Below, one piece after another: positions 11,158 to 23,231 of a stretch of DNA of 64,000 nucleotides. The notes under the pieces were generated by a model that searched no databases, was not told the origin of the DNA, and saw nothing but the letters and a program-made list of their open reading frames with translations. Source of the stretch: Sorghum bicolor (taxonomy: Eukaryota > Streptophyta > Magnoliopsida > Poales > Poaceae); NCBI RefSeq assembly GCF_000003195.3, contig NC_012870.2, positions 25,102,501 through 25,166,500 of the forward strand, read 5' to 3'. How positions within the stretch are numbered: position 1 is the first letter of the stretch; every line of letters begins with the position of its first letter. A program made the translations under genes and the position numbers.

Positions 11158-14100
11158 CTAGAAGTTGTGGCTCCATGTCTCGTTGACCGGCGGCAGCCGA
11201 CCGCCGAGGTACTGCCTTGCTGTCAGGTCGGTGGCGCAGCTGGCGGTGCGGCTGGCAGCAGCTGCTGTGGCGCACAGTGGAAGCTGCGGCAGCTCCTCTA
11301 CCTGATGACCGCCACCATCGACGCCGAGGAAGTCCCTTGTGAGGCGCCGGTGGCCGACGGTGGCCACGGAGCCGTCCGTAGCGAGACCAAAGCTGAGAAC
11401 CGGCGAGTCCGTGAGGATGCCGCCACCACCGGTGGTGGTGGTGGTGGTGATGCTGGCGTCTACATGCATATGGAGGTCAAGATAGGGCGAGGGTTGTTGC
11501 ATCATCATCCTCGGCTGCAGGAAGGGAGACAGCTCTTGGTGCAGGAAGAAGAGGGTGTTGTTAGGGTTTTGTTGTGCTGCAACGACAGGAGGAGAGTTGG
11601 AGAACGGGAGGAATAATGGTGCGATATTGTTGGTGTTTAGAAGATCATTGTTGCTGCTGCTGGTTGTGGTGGTGATACTGATAGTGCTGCTGTTGTTTGC
11701 TGCTGCAAGAAGCCTTGCGCTCTCCTCTGCTAGGGCATCACAAAAGGCCCTGTGCGTGAGCAGGCTGTCCTTCCTGCATCAAACGAGAAACGGGTTAGTT
11801 AAACAAATGATCAGAGGAAGACTCAATGATTATATCAATTAATTAGTTGGTATATACTAGGTTAATTAATATTAATATACTATAATTGAAAATGTATATA
11901 TGCTGATGTGCACATGCGTGAGTACTCAATGCATGCAATCCATGCATGTAAAGTTTCATTTAACTTTGCTGGCGAAAAGCTGCGTCCTATGATTAGCTAG
12001 GTTCTTTTTTTAGTTTCCTTTGTGATCACTACTGAAAAGAAGCATGCAGATGCATGTGTGCGCGCGTGTGTAGGATGTAATTAAGGCCTTGTTTAGTTCA
12101 TCCAAAAACCAAAAACTTTTCAAGATTATCTATCACATCGAATCTTGCGACACATGCATGGAGCAATAAATATAGATGAAAACAAAAACTAATTGCACAT
12201 TTTGTCTGTAAATCGCGAGATGAATCTTTTAAGCCTAGTTACTACATGATTGGACAATGTTTGTCAAATAAAAACGAAAATGCTATAGTGTCAAAATCCA
12301 AAATCTTTTTGATCTAAACAAGGCCTAAATTTAGTGTAGTAACGTACTCTCTCATTTCAAATTAGTTTTGCTATTCGCTTATAGGTATATATAATGTGTT
12401 TGATATATAATAAAAGTAATGTATCTAAGATACCAAAACGTTTTATAATTTGAAATGGAGGATATGTCCTTAACAACATCTTGACCATGTTATCGAGTGT
12501 GGAGGGACACGCTGTGTGCTGCTTGAAACTGCATCTTAAACTTCACTACTATCTAATGTAGAAAGCAGTGTGCAATACAATAAATGGAAATGTGAAAACG
12601 ATCCTACGTTACTGCATTATTGCACTACTGTGCTATACTACATACTTGCAGTAGTAGTACTAGTTCATAAAGTACTCCTCTTGCTTCATATGTATACTAC
12701 TGTAGCTTGGTTCCATTTTGAAGGAAATGCCATGATGATGGCCACATGGACTGCCATAAAGTAGGTGCAGGCAGGATGTGTTTCCAAATATGCATGTAAA
12801 CATATATTGTTGTGTATAGTGCTAGTTTGACCCCTGGGTTTTCATAGGAAAATCAAAGTACATATGCACCATGCAACAAGTTCCCCTTCCTATATATTTA
12901 TATTTGTGTTCTCCTTTCTACAAGGGAAAAGTAGTTACATATATGCATCAGGATGTAAATCATGCAAATAATATTATGACAAGACATGGAAACCCTAAAA
13001 TTCTAAATGAAGTCCGTCCACATGCGGTTATATGTACATTTTTGTTGGCATTATTATTACATGAAAACAGAAGAGTTTAAGAACCGTACGTGTCAACAAG
13101 CAGATATTGCTGACTTCATAAATTTTTATAATCTATATATATATATATATGTTTTAGAATCTATATATCATTCAGACGACTCAAAGGTTGGCATGCGCAT
13201 GCCATGCCATCTTCCTCAGCATGTACGAGACTCGTCAATAATTATTAATCTTGTGAGAAGCCCAAAACAAAAACCTTCTCCTTGAAAATTTATTTATATA
13301 TGTATTTTACTCCATGCATGGGTGAAGTCGAAGCATGCAATTGGTGAGTGAAGGAACATATAGATGGGCTTAATTTTGCTTGGTCCTTTCTTCTTATCTC
13401 CGATCCCTACTAGACTAATTAAATGACAGGCTTGATGGAACAGTCGCCGGTCTCCGTGTTGCTGCAGCTCCGCTGGCGATGCATGATGTTAGCCGCCGGC
13501 GGCGGCGGTGGCTAGGTTTTCTCCGGTGCGAGACAATCAATAGACAGAGATTAGGCTATTCAGCAAGCAAGTCCATGCATGTAGTGATCTTCCAATAAGA
13601 AGAGAGAGCAAGAAAGAACACATAAATAATTCTGTATAATAATCACGAAAACTGATGACGATGACAACCCCTGCTCTCATGAGATGAAATGGAGATGAGA
13701 CGAGAGCGCAGTAATTTAGTAGCTAGTTGTACCTGGAGAAGAGGATGCCGCAGTCGCAGCGATACTCGCGCGTGCCGCACCCCTTGACGTGCGCCTTCCA
13801 GTCCGACTGCACGGCGTAGCGCTTCCCGCAGCGCTCGCAGCGCCACCGCTTCTCCCCGTGCTTCCGGGAGAAGTGCTTCTTGATCCCAGTCAAATCCCCC
13901 AGAGCTCTGATCGATGCATGCACAACAATCCAATCATACAGTATATATATATCACGGGAGAAGATGCATGCGTGTGTGCACTGCATATATATATGCATCG
14001 ATCCCTACCTCGCTGGGTCGTGGTGCACGCACGTTGGCTCCGGGCAGACGTACACGCGCTTGCGCGGCGCCGCCGCCTCACCACCCTGCTGCCTGGCGCC

Positions 14101-14634
14101 GGAGCTGCCGGACGGGAGGCTGCTGCGATGGCGGAGCTTCCAGGGGAGGTTGTGGCCGCGGCGGTGCAGCTGCAGGTTCTGGTCCCGCTGGAACCCCTTG
14201 TTGCAGATCTCGCACACGAACCGGTTCGTCGCCACCAGCGTGCGCGGCGACAGCGCGATCACCTCAGCGCCGGGGTCTTTAATTAATGAAATTAGTCAGT
14301 CAGCAACCAACCATATATGCCATGCCAGGACCGATCGATCAGCTAGCACACAAAACAATATGAAAATGATGCATGCATCGCCATCGCATGGTCAATTTCT
14401 AGTACCTGGGTTGCCGGGCTGGCTTCTCTTCCTCTTGGTCCCCGCCGCCTTGTTGGGCTCCTCCTCCGCCGGCTGCTGATGAGGAGGTGCCGGCGGCAGC
14501 ACGGTGGTGGCCGACGCCGCCGGTGCGAGGAAGAGAGGGCTGAGGGCGTAGCTGGCCATGTCCCCTCCATAGGAGCTGGATCCAGTGGCCTCGTGCTCGT
14601 GCTCAGACGAGAGATCAGAGAGCATCATCATCAT
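11158..14634 (-). CDS. INDETERMINATE-DOMAIN (IDD) C2H2 zinc-finger transcription factor
   Basis: Four exons on the minus strand: 14634-14406, 14276-14009, 13906-13733 and 11773-11158. Their phases join to a 428-residue protein. Residues 66-75 carry the family nuclear signal TKRKRSQPGNP. The four-finger ID domain follows: C2H2 finger 1 at 96-118 (FVCEICNKGFQRDQNLQLHRRGH), C2H2 finger 2 at about 152-182, and C2HC fingers 3 (187-209) and 4 (214-235). All zinc ligands are present. The variable C-terminal half has Asn, Thr and Gly runs and the conserved LTRDFLGV motif (368-375). I do not see the second C-terminal motif (MSATALLQKAA type) found in many IDDs. IDD proteins are nuclear DNA-binding regulators of development, flowering, gravitropism or sugar response, often partnered with GRAS proteins; which role applies here is unknown. 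Intron 3 (~1.96 kb) contains two MITEs. Confidence 0.93.
12085..12325 (+). mobile_element. Tourist-like MITE, TSD TAA, in IDD intron 3
   Basis: A 241-bp element has termini GGCCTTGTTTAGTTC and GATCTAAACAAGGCC, flanked by TAA on both sides (12082-12084 and 12326-12328). It contains the words ATCGAATCTTGCGACACATGCATGGAGC and GATTGGACAATGTTTGTCAAAT seen in the other family copies, which supports a single high-copy family. Confidence 0.8.
12347..12462. mobile_element. Small Stowaway-like MITE in IDD intron 3
   Basis: The ends CTCTCTCATTTCAAATTA and TAATTTGAAATGGAGGATA are inverted repeats next to TA. The element is about 116 bp, AT-rich and non-coding. Confidence 0.6.
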
Positions 14635-14767
14635 CTGTATCTATCACGTACCACTCACTAGCCTCTGCCTGCTTGTCTGTTTCTTGGTGTTCTCTTGCAC
14701 TTGCACACTGACCGCCCGGGCTAAGCTAAGCTACGACTGATCTCTCCTCTGTCTACTTCTTAGCTTC

Positions 14768-14775
14768 TATTTATA
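14768..14775 (-). promoter_or_regulatory. Probable TATA box of the IDD gene
   Basis: TATAAATA on the minus strand lies about 134 bp upstream of the ATG at 14634, which leaves a short 5' UTR. It is the only good TATA match in this position. Confidence 0.55.
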
Positions 14776-15399
14776 CTCTCTACGACTCCGTAGAGAGACT
14801 AGTAGTAGTGTGTTATGTCTATGTAGTGGTTCTGTGGTCTCAGCTAGCTTAGCTCAAGGCTTCTAGTGCTGTCCAAGTGTGATTATCTGAGAGAGAAGAG
14901 GCCAGGGAGAGCAGGAGGAGCAATGGGATTTATTGTATTATTGCAGGCGGAGAGGATCGGAAAAGGCGTCAGTCAGAGAGGAGCTAGGGATGTGGCGGTA
15001 CGTACGGTGTGCAGGGTTTGGCTTTGGCGTTGCCCTCTGCAGGCGGAGTTGCTGCAGCTGCAGCCAGGCAATAACGTATAACCAAGCAGCCAGAATAAGA
15101 AGGCCTACGTGTAGAGATGCTGCAATCGAGTGCACTCCCTCTGCAGGTCCAGTAGTCCAGGGCCAAAAAGCCACGCCCATCCAGCCACCCAGCCAGCCGT
15201 GCCCGGCCGGCCTCTTTTTCCCTTTAGTTTCTGCATCTTTTTATCAATGGCAGCTAGCAAGCATGCATCAACATGTGGCCCGTGGTACAACTTGAGCTAT
15301 ACACATGCATCATCAGTGCATCAGCAAGTTTTTACAGCCATATGAGCCATCGTAAATATTTACCAGGCGATGGAAATGTAGTAAAAAAAAAACTTTGCA
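14776..15399. other. IDD upstream region, no gene
   Basis: This is promoter-proximal sequence for the minus-strand IDD gene. Open frames here overlap on both strands and resemble nothing known. Confidence 0.5.
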
Positions 15400-15401
15400 T
15401 A

Positions 15402-15910
15402 CTCCCTCCATACTGAAAAACCTGACGTTTAGGACATGATTGTGGTAACCAAGGAGTGATTAATTGAAGGTTAGTTTTCCATGTCTACCCCTAATAAATA
15501 CGATTACGGATGCTCATGTACGAGAAAGTAAATCGTCTCAACTAGCTATCACATGGGGTTTTGAGAGTGGCGAGCTGAGATCGAACCCCAGTGGCTGTAG
15601 ATTTTTTTGCTGGAGGCTTGGAATTTCGCGCGCGGCTCTCAACTGCTCGAGATTTCAGCCTGGCGTGCTCGCTAGCGTTGGATACGCGTGGTTAAATGCG
15701 GCAGCTAAACGGATGTGCGGCCGAGAATAAATGCGGTCGAGTAACGAGGAGCATGCGCATGCGCGTGGTTGACTGGGCAGCCGAACGGATGGGAGGCGTG
15801 AGCTGGCCAGGGGTAATCGCGTCAAAAACGCTAGCCTCGACGCCACAGCGACAAGTTTTACGAAAACGATCGATGGGCCTAGAACGACTGGTTTTTCAGT
15901 ATGGAGGGAG
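15402..15910. mobile_element. Stowaway-type element with 23-bp perfect ends
   Basis: TACTCCCTCCATACTGAAAAACC at 15400-15422 is repeated exactly, inverted, at 15890-15912. Taking the outer TA as the target duplication gives a 509-bp element starting CTCCCTCC, the Stowaway hallmark. It is longer than usual, and its interior (about 15540-15880) is CpG-rich, unlike the AT-rich interiors of typical members. Confidence 0.85.
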
Positions 15911-15912
15911 TA

Positions 15913-18900
15913 CAGATCATTGAGGCATTGGGAAAAGCAAGCTAGCACCAACCTTTAGTTTTCTTAGTAACTGATGAGCTCCATGACCGACCACGGTGTC
16001 GACATTGGAGTACTATCTTTGTGTGGGCAAATTAAAGTAGTTGAGCTCATTCTTGTGTGTGGCTGCTAGCTATATCTTACTACTATCTTTCTCTGACCGC
16101 GACTGTGCAAAATTGAGGTACACAACTGAAAAGGAAATTGTCTATGTTTTACACCTAGACTAGACAGCAGGACTAATTCAATTTCTCTAAAAAAAACCCA
16201 ATTTCCATTTGCAGCACTTACTCAGGCTTTCACCAATCACCACAAGCTAATGATCAGATTGGTGTGTCAAATTAAAAGGCACTGGTTTGGTTTTTTTATT
16301 TTCTTCTGTTCGTTCTAAGCCAAACTAAAGACGAAAGAGAATGCAGTAACACACTGATGTCAGCATGAATCTGTTTCATTTTGTATTTCACTTTCACCTA
16401 TATATGCGGACATGAATGTAGGTGCAGAATTTATGTAGTCGATCTCTATATAAATAGATTAGCCATACTTGGCCCTGTTGTGTTGGAATTAATCTTGTTG
16501 CTTACATGTTTGTGCAGTGTGTGTTAGTCAGTCATGCGGCGCATGTAGGTTAGTAGCAGCATTTAAATCATCAGCAAAAATACATTAGCCATTATTGTTA
16601 CTGCTTTCTACTTTTCGCTGCTTCTAACCTCATCTGGATCGGAGCTCTGGTTCCGCCTGCCCTGTAGTCAGAGAAGACCAATGGAATGGAATTGGAGAAA
16701 GGACTAGTACAGCAAAAGAAAAGGTGGACAAAGGGTGGTGAAGGGAACACTGAGCATGCATTGCACACACAAGGGATCAAACTCACCCGTATGAAAGCTA
16801 AAGTCCCAGCACAGAGCACAACCACTCATTGATCCTCTTCCCTTCAAGTTTTGATTTATTTTGTGCCCCCATCACCTGGGTTGTTAATTCAGAGTTAGTT
16901 TGCATATGTACACCTTGAGTTGTCATTATCTAAAAAAAAATACACCTTGAGTTGTGACTGATGTTTCAAAGACAACTTTCTGTTTACTTGCAGTGCAGGT
17001 ACTATGTAGTGTATCTTGGTGAGTAGGTGTGTGTTAGAAAGGCTGTTGATCTAGGGCTTCAAAGTCAGATCAGATGAGACCAGACATCCACTCTTTAGTC
17101 TTGTTTGTCTCTAGTTTCTCTCTTAAGGCCTCTCTTTTTTCCGCAGGCTTCTTCATCATCAGTCTTAAATAAGGTTTCTTTCTTCCATCTTTCTGAACCT
17201 CTGATGCTGTATGCTTTTTTAGCCTGCCCATGCATTTTTTTGGTGCTTTGAGGGATGGTAGTACTGGTTTATAATTCCTTGCTTGTTGCTTTAATCTTTT
17301 CCTTCTTTTTTTTGTGTGTGTCTCTCTCCTTTTCTTATTCCATCCATGCTTTTGGTCCAAAGATGCATGGTGTGCTAAACTAGCCCCACTGATGAGAATT
17401 TTTGGGGCCCTTGCTTTCCCTTAATTCCTCCCTTTGGCATTGTGGGCACTCCTGCTGTTGGTTGGTTGGATCTTGTGCATGCAGCTCTTCCTCTTGTAAC
17501 TAGAGATTCAAACATCGTCTGTAATTAACTTTCGTTAAAAAAATATTGGCTGTAACTGGCCAAACTGCCTAGCAATAACAGTCCGGTTCCAGTTACAAAG
17601 CTTTCAAATTTCAGATTAATACTAGGGATACGGTTGTTTCTCATTTTATCTTTCTTTAGCAGATTGAAGTATTGATGTAACTAGGCTCAAAAGATTCGTC
17701 TCGCCAATTCCGACCAAACCGTGCAATTAGTTTTTATTTTCATCTATATTTAATACTTCATGCATACGTCTAAAGGTTCGATATGACGGGGAATCTGAAA
17801 AATTTTGCAAAATTTTTGGGAACTAAACAAGGCCTAAAATAGAATGGAATCGTAGTAAACTTCAGTCAGTTACTTGCAGGTCGCCGGTTCACAACTCCAA
17901 AGTGCAGGGCATCTGGCCTGTGGTGTTCTATGTTTCCGGTTTTCTAATCCTACTATATATATTTGGTTCTGACATAAGCTGTTTTTGTTCATATTTTTTT
18001 TCTTCTTTTTTTAAATTGTTTTTGGGAGAAAGCAATTAAAGTCACATGCAAAGTTGCCTGAATAGTCTTTGGGTGCATCTGGTTCCCATTTGCATTTTTC
18101 ACGTTTATCTAAGCTGTGAACTAATGAAGTGGTGGGAAGATATAGGTGACTTGTTAACATTTCTGATGCATGTTCTTCCATTTTCTCTGTCACAAGTCTT
18201 CACTGTTGTGCTCACATTGGCATTTGGAATCGCATACAGAAAAAGGATATCATCCTGTTTAGCCTGAACATGACTCCTTTACGTTTGTTACCACACAAAA
18301 TTAGTAGTGTGTGCGTACTTCTGCCTCTTTGGCTTTCTCCTAATTAATTACATGCCACAACGCTGTCCACATCTCTAACAGTGACCATGCTTTTATGGTT
18401 ACCTCAACTAGTGGCCTCTGATGGAATCCGGATGCAGCAGAGCTTTCAACATCTCTGAACTACCTCAGTCCACTACGGTGAGCTGCACACAGGCTAATAG
18501 TGACAGTGCACATGCTGCGGTCTGCAAATGGCAACATGGAACCGCCCAACCAATGGCAACAGCTTCAACAAGCATGTATGGACTAGACCACAGTTGGGCT
18601 GTAGGCAAATGCCAACACGGAGTACACGAAAGCATACATCTTCAAGAAGAGATGTCAAATTGTTCAAAATTTCTCATATTCTGCAACTTGATGTACAAGG
18701 ATCATGAAACTGGAGTAATATTAACAAGATGCTTATCAGTTCAACTGCAAGCTGAGGATGTTTTCAGGTTACACCAATCACAGGTGGAGATTGACTCGTA
18801 CTCAACCAATCAAACCTACAACCCAACCCCAGAAGCCTGACCAAGGCATAGCAACGTCCACATCGTTCAATGAGCCAATGACTGACGACACAGCTACTTT

Positions 18901-19576
18901 TTTCCTATAGTAAGAGCTAACGAATAAGAGCTGATAACAGCTGTATGCATACGTTGGCCTATAGACATATTTGCCAGTCACCGTCGACCTTAAGATCACT
19001 TTGCCACTTGCCAGTCGACGTCGGAGACATTAGCCAACAGCCCAACACCCCACGTATCTCCCACCTGCATCCATCACGCAATTCGAATATCAATCAGTAC
19101 ACATGACAGTAAAAATGCGGCAGTAAGGACATAGGAGTACTATTCCTTTACAGAGTGCTGGCTACTTACAGCAGTACAGCACTAAGCCTTCAACGTCAAA
19201 GGCAGTGACCTCCACAATACGCCTTCATTATGGACACCTCCACCAGTTAACTGAATAAGGAGCAATTTAGAATAAATGTTTCAGAAGGGAGTTGGGAGAA
19301 AAAATAAATGAGGGCAAATCTAAAGATGCAACTGCACAAACATAATGGATATGGTAAGAATGATGGGTCATCAGCCTTGTTGCCAAGATCCATCATCACT
19401 ATTCTAATCTTTACCCCTGCATATTCCAGCAATATAAATAGAAATGGAATGAAATATCACCAGTTTAACAGGTTTGTGTCATTGAATTAGATTTGAAATG
19501 TACCAGTTTGTTCAGGATGGTCTGCAGTAGTGGGGAAAGCACCAGTGATTGTGGGGGCAACCATTAGGAACTGACT
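15913..19576. other. Intergenic, one MITE fragment, no supported gene
   Basis: This 3.7-kb stretch separates the IDD gene from the heat shock factor gene. The longest open frame (18421-18840, plus strand, 139 codons) has no family resemblance and no splice or promoter context. The tract around 17100-17360 is pyrimidine-rich on the plus strand, which produces a spurious lysine-rich minus-strand frame. Confidence 0.5.
17640..17834 (-). mobile_element. Truncated GGCCTTGTTT-family MITE
   Basis: The right end GGAACTAAACAAGGCC and the interior words (AAAAGATTCGTCTCG, TTAGTTTTTATTTTCATCTATATTTAATACTTCATGCATA) match the family. The left terminus is missing, so the start is approximate. Confidence 0.6.
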
Positions 19577-21755
19577 CTACTTTGGGCTAGAATTACTCAG
19601 ATACCCCAGTTGTTGAGCAAGGTCATCCACGTCTTCAGTTCTTCCCTCCAACTCTGACTGTCCTGCCTTGTCTCCGAAATCTTCGACCAACAGCTCTGCC
19701 CAGAAGTCATCATTCAGCTCTGACTGGTCACTAGCTTGAGCCACCTTCTCGCCATCTATGCTTCCCTTCCCAAGCTCCTGAATGTTCACTGCTAAATTCT
19801 CCAGCTCAGGCATTCCAGGTTCACTGAGCCCATTGAGCACATCTGACTCGAACATAAACTGTGAATCAAGCTGCTCGCCCTGACTTGTTTCCCCAGTACT
19901 GTAGAACGGAGTGTTGTCAATGGGCCGCCTTCTTTTCTTTGAAATAGCATCCTCGAGCTCCTTTCTCTTGTCTTGCTGCTGGACCAACTGCTGGAAAAAC
20001 TCTGGATTCCGCATTGCTCTTGCCAAGAACCCCATCATCTGAACCTGCTTCTGTTCAGCCACTCGTAGCCTTTCCTCCATGGCCCTCACATGATCTTTAG
20101 TAGTTTGCTGCTCCTGCCTTAGCTTTACTACTTCTGTGATCAAAATGTTCTTGTCACGCTTCAGCCTATCAATCTCTTCCTCAAATCCAAACTCACCAAC
20201 CTCCAGGCAAGAAGCAGGGGCCTGCTGCTGTCGCAATGGTGGCACAGCTGATGGTGGCTTCCTTCTCTTTATCATCTTAAGCAGGTGCCTTTGACCCCTG
20301 AGAAAACCTTCATTTGCAAACTCCCACCTGTCAGGATCAACCTTTCTGAAGCCCTGCAGATTGCAACAGACCAGAAATGGTCATCAACAGGTCAGCCACA
20401 AGGCAATATGTTAGCTTGGATGAGGTTCTCTGCAAATTTCAGCTTATTGTATCTTTATAACCGCAATGAGGGTATCAGGAATAATGATAGAGCAGCAATA
20501 TACTATAGCATGTGAAGGTGATCAGTAGAGTCTTCTAGAACAAAACAATCTGGTCTTGGTACTTCATCCAGTATCTTGTTCCATCTAGCTACAATAACAA
20601 AGTTCAAGAAACCATGTCAGGATTATACATTTGTTTGGAGAGTTAATCTCCCCTCTCCTTTGCCTCACCTGAAGATAAAGGTCTTTTTTTTTGGAAAGAA
20701 TCTGAAGTTAAAGTTCACCGGAGAACGTATCATAAAAACTTTCAAGGATGTATTTGTTCACAACCAAATGCATGTATCAACCAAGATCAAGGTAGAGTAA
20801 ACACTAAAGAGTGAACGCGATAGCACTGAATCCCTACTGCCATAAACCCACCACACGACCAGATATGCTCAAAACGTAATGCAGTAGACAAAACCAAATG
20901 CAGCAGTAAATCTGATCAGAGTCACTTAAATTGCTTCAAATTTTGTTTTCCGCAATCTCAAAGAGCACAAAATCACTTAAATTGCTTTGCAATCTTGTTT
21001 CCAAGACTAAAAAACGCTTCCTAACACTACACCTGCACAAATGAAATCAGTAACTAGACTCCCAGGACTTTTTTTTTGTACACATCCATCACTAGCTTCG
21101 ATCCCCCTTAAGTCTCTTCCTAATCTTAGCCAGTAGCGGGTATCTTTGATCTTATTGGGGAACTAGCTGCCTAAAATGCACCAAACCACAACAATGTCTC
21201 ACAACAGTGTTACAGCACCTAAAACCTTAGTGAAGAACAAGTGCACAACAGATTTTTCCTGGCCTAATACTGCAAACTAGTTTTATATAATATAAGTAAT
21301 ACTGCAGAGGATTCGGATGCTCTCTGCCCAGCTTGCAACCAAACGCAAATTACCAAACTAGCAGTCTAGCACATCAACATTAGCGAGTCCTGACCAAGAG
21401 AACGATTATTTCAAAGGAAAGGAAGAAGAAGAGGGGCACTCACATAGGTGTTGAGCTGGCGCACGAAGCTGGAGAAGTTGCTGTGCTTGAAGAGGCGTGG
21501 GAGCATCGTGTCGGCGAAGACGTGCGGGTCCCAGACGACGAAGCTGTTGCCGGCACGGCTCCAGGAGACGACGGCGTCGGTGGCCGGGTCCTCCACCAGG
21601 TCGAACGTCTTGGTGAGGAACGGCGGGGGACCCACCTCGTGCAGCCCCTCCATCGGGCGCGGCGCACCCCCGCCGTCACCCACACCGTCCTGCAGCGGCT
21701 GCTGCTGCTCCAGGAGCTCCTCCTTGACAATGCCCGGCGCCACCGAAGGGTCCAT
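19577..21755 (-). CDS. HSFA2: Heat shock transcription factor, class A2 type
   Basis: Two exons, 21755-21444 and 20353-19577, encode 362 residues. The intron falls after LNTY, the conserved position inside the Hsf DNA-binding domain. That domain spans about residues 43-135 and includes [35 protein letters not shown] and [22 protein letters not shown] heptad-rich HR-A/B oligomerisation region covers about 160-220, followed by nuclear signal KKRRR (243-247), AHA activation motif [12 protein letters not shown] (319-330) and export signal [11 protein letters not shown] (346-356). The order and [12 protein letters not shown] start are those of HsfA2 proteins, which bind heat shock elements and sustain thermotolerance. 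The exact grass paralogue number is not certain. The chosen ATG is the usual family start, but the frame is open upstream to another ATG at 21833 (26 extra residues). Reading through the intron would stop ten residues after the domain break. Confidence 0.95.
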
Positions 21756-22060
21756 GGCCGCCGCCCAGCCCAGGCTCAAGAACCCGGCTCGCGGGAGCCA
21801 AGCGCCCCGATTGCGGCACGCAACCCGGAGCAAGAACTCGATTCGAGCGATTAGAGGAGCACGAATCGGCCGGACGAGGAGCGAATCCGGTGTTCGGGTC
21901 GGCGCTCTAGGATATTTCTTCTCGGGGTGGGCGGGAGGTGATGCTGCAGCGAAGAAGCGAGGTGGAAAGGGGAGGAGACGGGAGATATTCGCCGCTGTGA
22001 AATGGGGAAAATGGCCGGTGAAATCGGGAGAAGGTCGGCCGGAGGGCGGTGGCCGGACCC

Positions 22061-22067
22061 CTAAATA
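22061..22067 (-). promoter_or_regulatory. TATA-like box of the heat shock factor gene
   Basis: Minus-strand TATTTAG lies in a GC-rich context about 306 bp upstream of the HSFA2 ATG and about 45 bp downstream of the nearest heat shock element. It would place the transcription start near 22030. Confidence 0.45.
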
Positions 22068-22111
22068 CCCCCGCCGTACGGGGCGCGTCGAGACACGTCG
22101 CGAGGGTTGTG

Positions 22112-22160
22112 GAAGGTTCTAGACCACGCGGCGAGCACTCTGCCCTCGGAAGGTTCTGGA
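22112..22160 (-). promoter_or_regulatory. Two heat shock elements upstream of HSFA2
   Basis: GAAGGTTCTAGA (22112-22123) and GAAGGTTCTGGA (22149-22160) both fit the alternating GAAnnTTCnnGA pattern bound by Hsf trimers. Centre-to-centre distance is 37 bp. They sit just upstream of the TATA-like box on the heat shock factor side, so heat induction and auto- or cross-regulation by class A1/A2 factors are likely. The match is seen; function is inferred. Confidence 0.7.
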
Positions 22161-22843
22161 GAGGAGAGACAATGCCTGCAAGAGCACGATCACGACGGCG
22201 CAAGTGGGTGGAGTCGGCGAGCGGAGGCCCAATTGGAGACCCACAACACATCGGTCCTGGCCCGTTGTCAGGAAAGTTTATTTATTTTTAATAGCACAAT
22301 CGGGTGCCAAGTCAGCAAAGATTCCGAGGGCAGTAGATATTTTCCTTCGTGATTATGGCGATGCGTGTCATCCTAAGAGCATCGAGATAATCTAAAATAA
22401 TATTTTGTAAAGCTAAATTTAGTTATTATTAGAAAAAAAAAGTTTTCCAACAGCTATTCTATTCTGCAATCCAAAATAACCAGCATGTTATTCTATGTTT
22501 GTTGCTGAGTAAAGATAGCAAGCCTTAGAGGCTCGCCATTGGCCCATCCGTGCCTATTCATATATGGTGCTCCGCCTGATGGCATGTAAGCAGATGGCGA
22601 AAGTAGAGAAACAATAAAAGTGAGCCATTGTGAGTATGACACGTGTGAGTTTCACAAATAGATACGGGAGTTTAGAAAGGTTGTTGCATTACTCTATGTT
22701 TTTGGAGGATGTTTTATTTTGGACAATCGCTAAATCGATAGATTTAGAATCTAGTTTTACATAATCTCTTGGAGTTGCTCGGGCCAGCACATTTGGAACC
22801 ACAACTTCAAACTTTGGTTCTTTACGTGTTCATGGTCAATTGA

Positions 22844-23053
22844 GACCTTGTTTAGTTCTAAAACTTTTCGTACATCGAATCGTGCGACATATGAAGCATT
22901 AAATATAAATAAAAAATAACTAATTGTATGGTTTACCTATAATTTACGAGATAAATTTTTTGAGCCTAGTCCATGATTGGATAATATTTGTCAAATACAA
23001 ACGAAAGTAATACAGTGTCAATTTTGCAAAAAAAAAAAGAACTTAACAAGGCC
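22844..23053 (+). mobile_element. GGCCTTGTTT-family MITE, diverged
   Basis: The left end GACCTTGTTTAGTTC and right end GAACTTAACAAGGCC are inverted repeats. The interior has GCGACATATGAAGCATTAAATATAAAT and GATTGGATAATATTTGTCAAAT, matching the 12085 copy. Confidence 0.7.
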
Positions 23054-23231
23054 TCAGTTGCTAGGTGTGGATGATTAAAATGATGGCAAAGATCGATTTG
23101 CCTCCAGTTAAATGTTTGTACAGTTATGTTTTTTTTTTCTACTCTCTCTAGCTTAAATTATAAGCCGATTTATTTTAATCATGTACTTAAACGTAGTACA
23201 TATCTACATGTATAGATAAAACTATATACAA

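Noticed and set aside
11167..11616. Plus-strand 149-codon frame over the IDD last exon
   Set aside because: It is the antisense shadow of the GC-rich IDD coding exon.
13131..13152. AT dinucleotide run
   Set aside because: Simple microsatellite with no other feature.
13440..13530. GC-rich patch in IDD intron 3 that might be an extra exon
   Set aside because: The minus-strand translation is short, has stops and lacks IDD motifs; the 13733-to-11773 splice already restores the conserved SRKDSLLTHRAFC finger.
18421..18840. 139-codon plus-strand open frame between the IDD and HSFA2 genes
   Set aside because: The sequence resembles no family and the surrounding DNA shows no exon signals; it is short enough to arise by chance.
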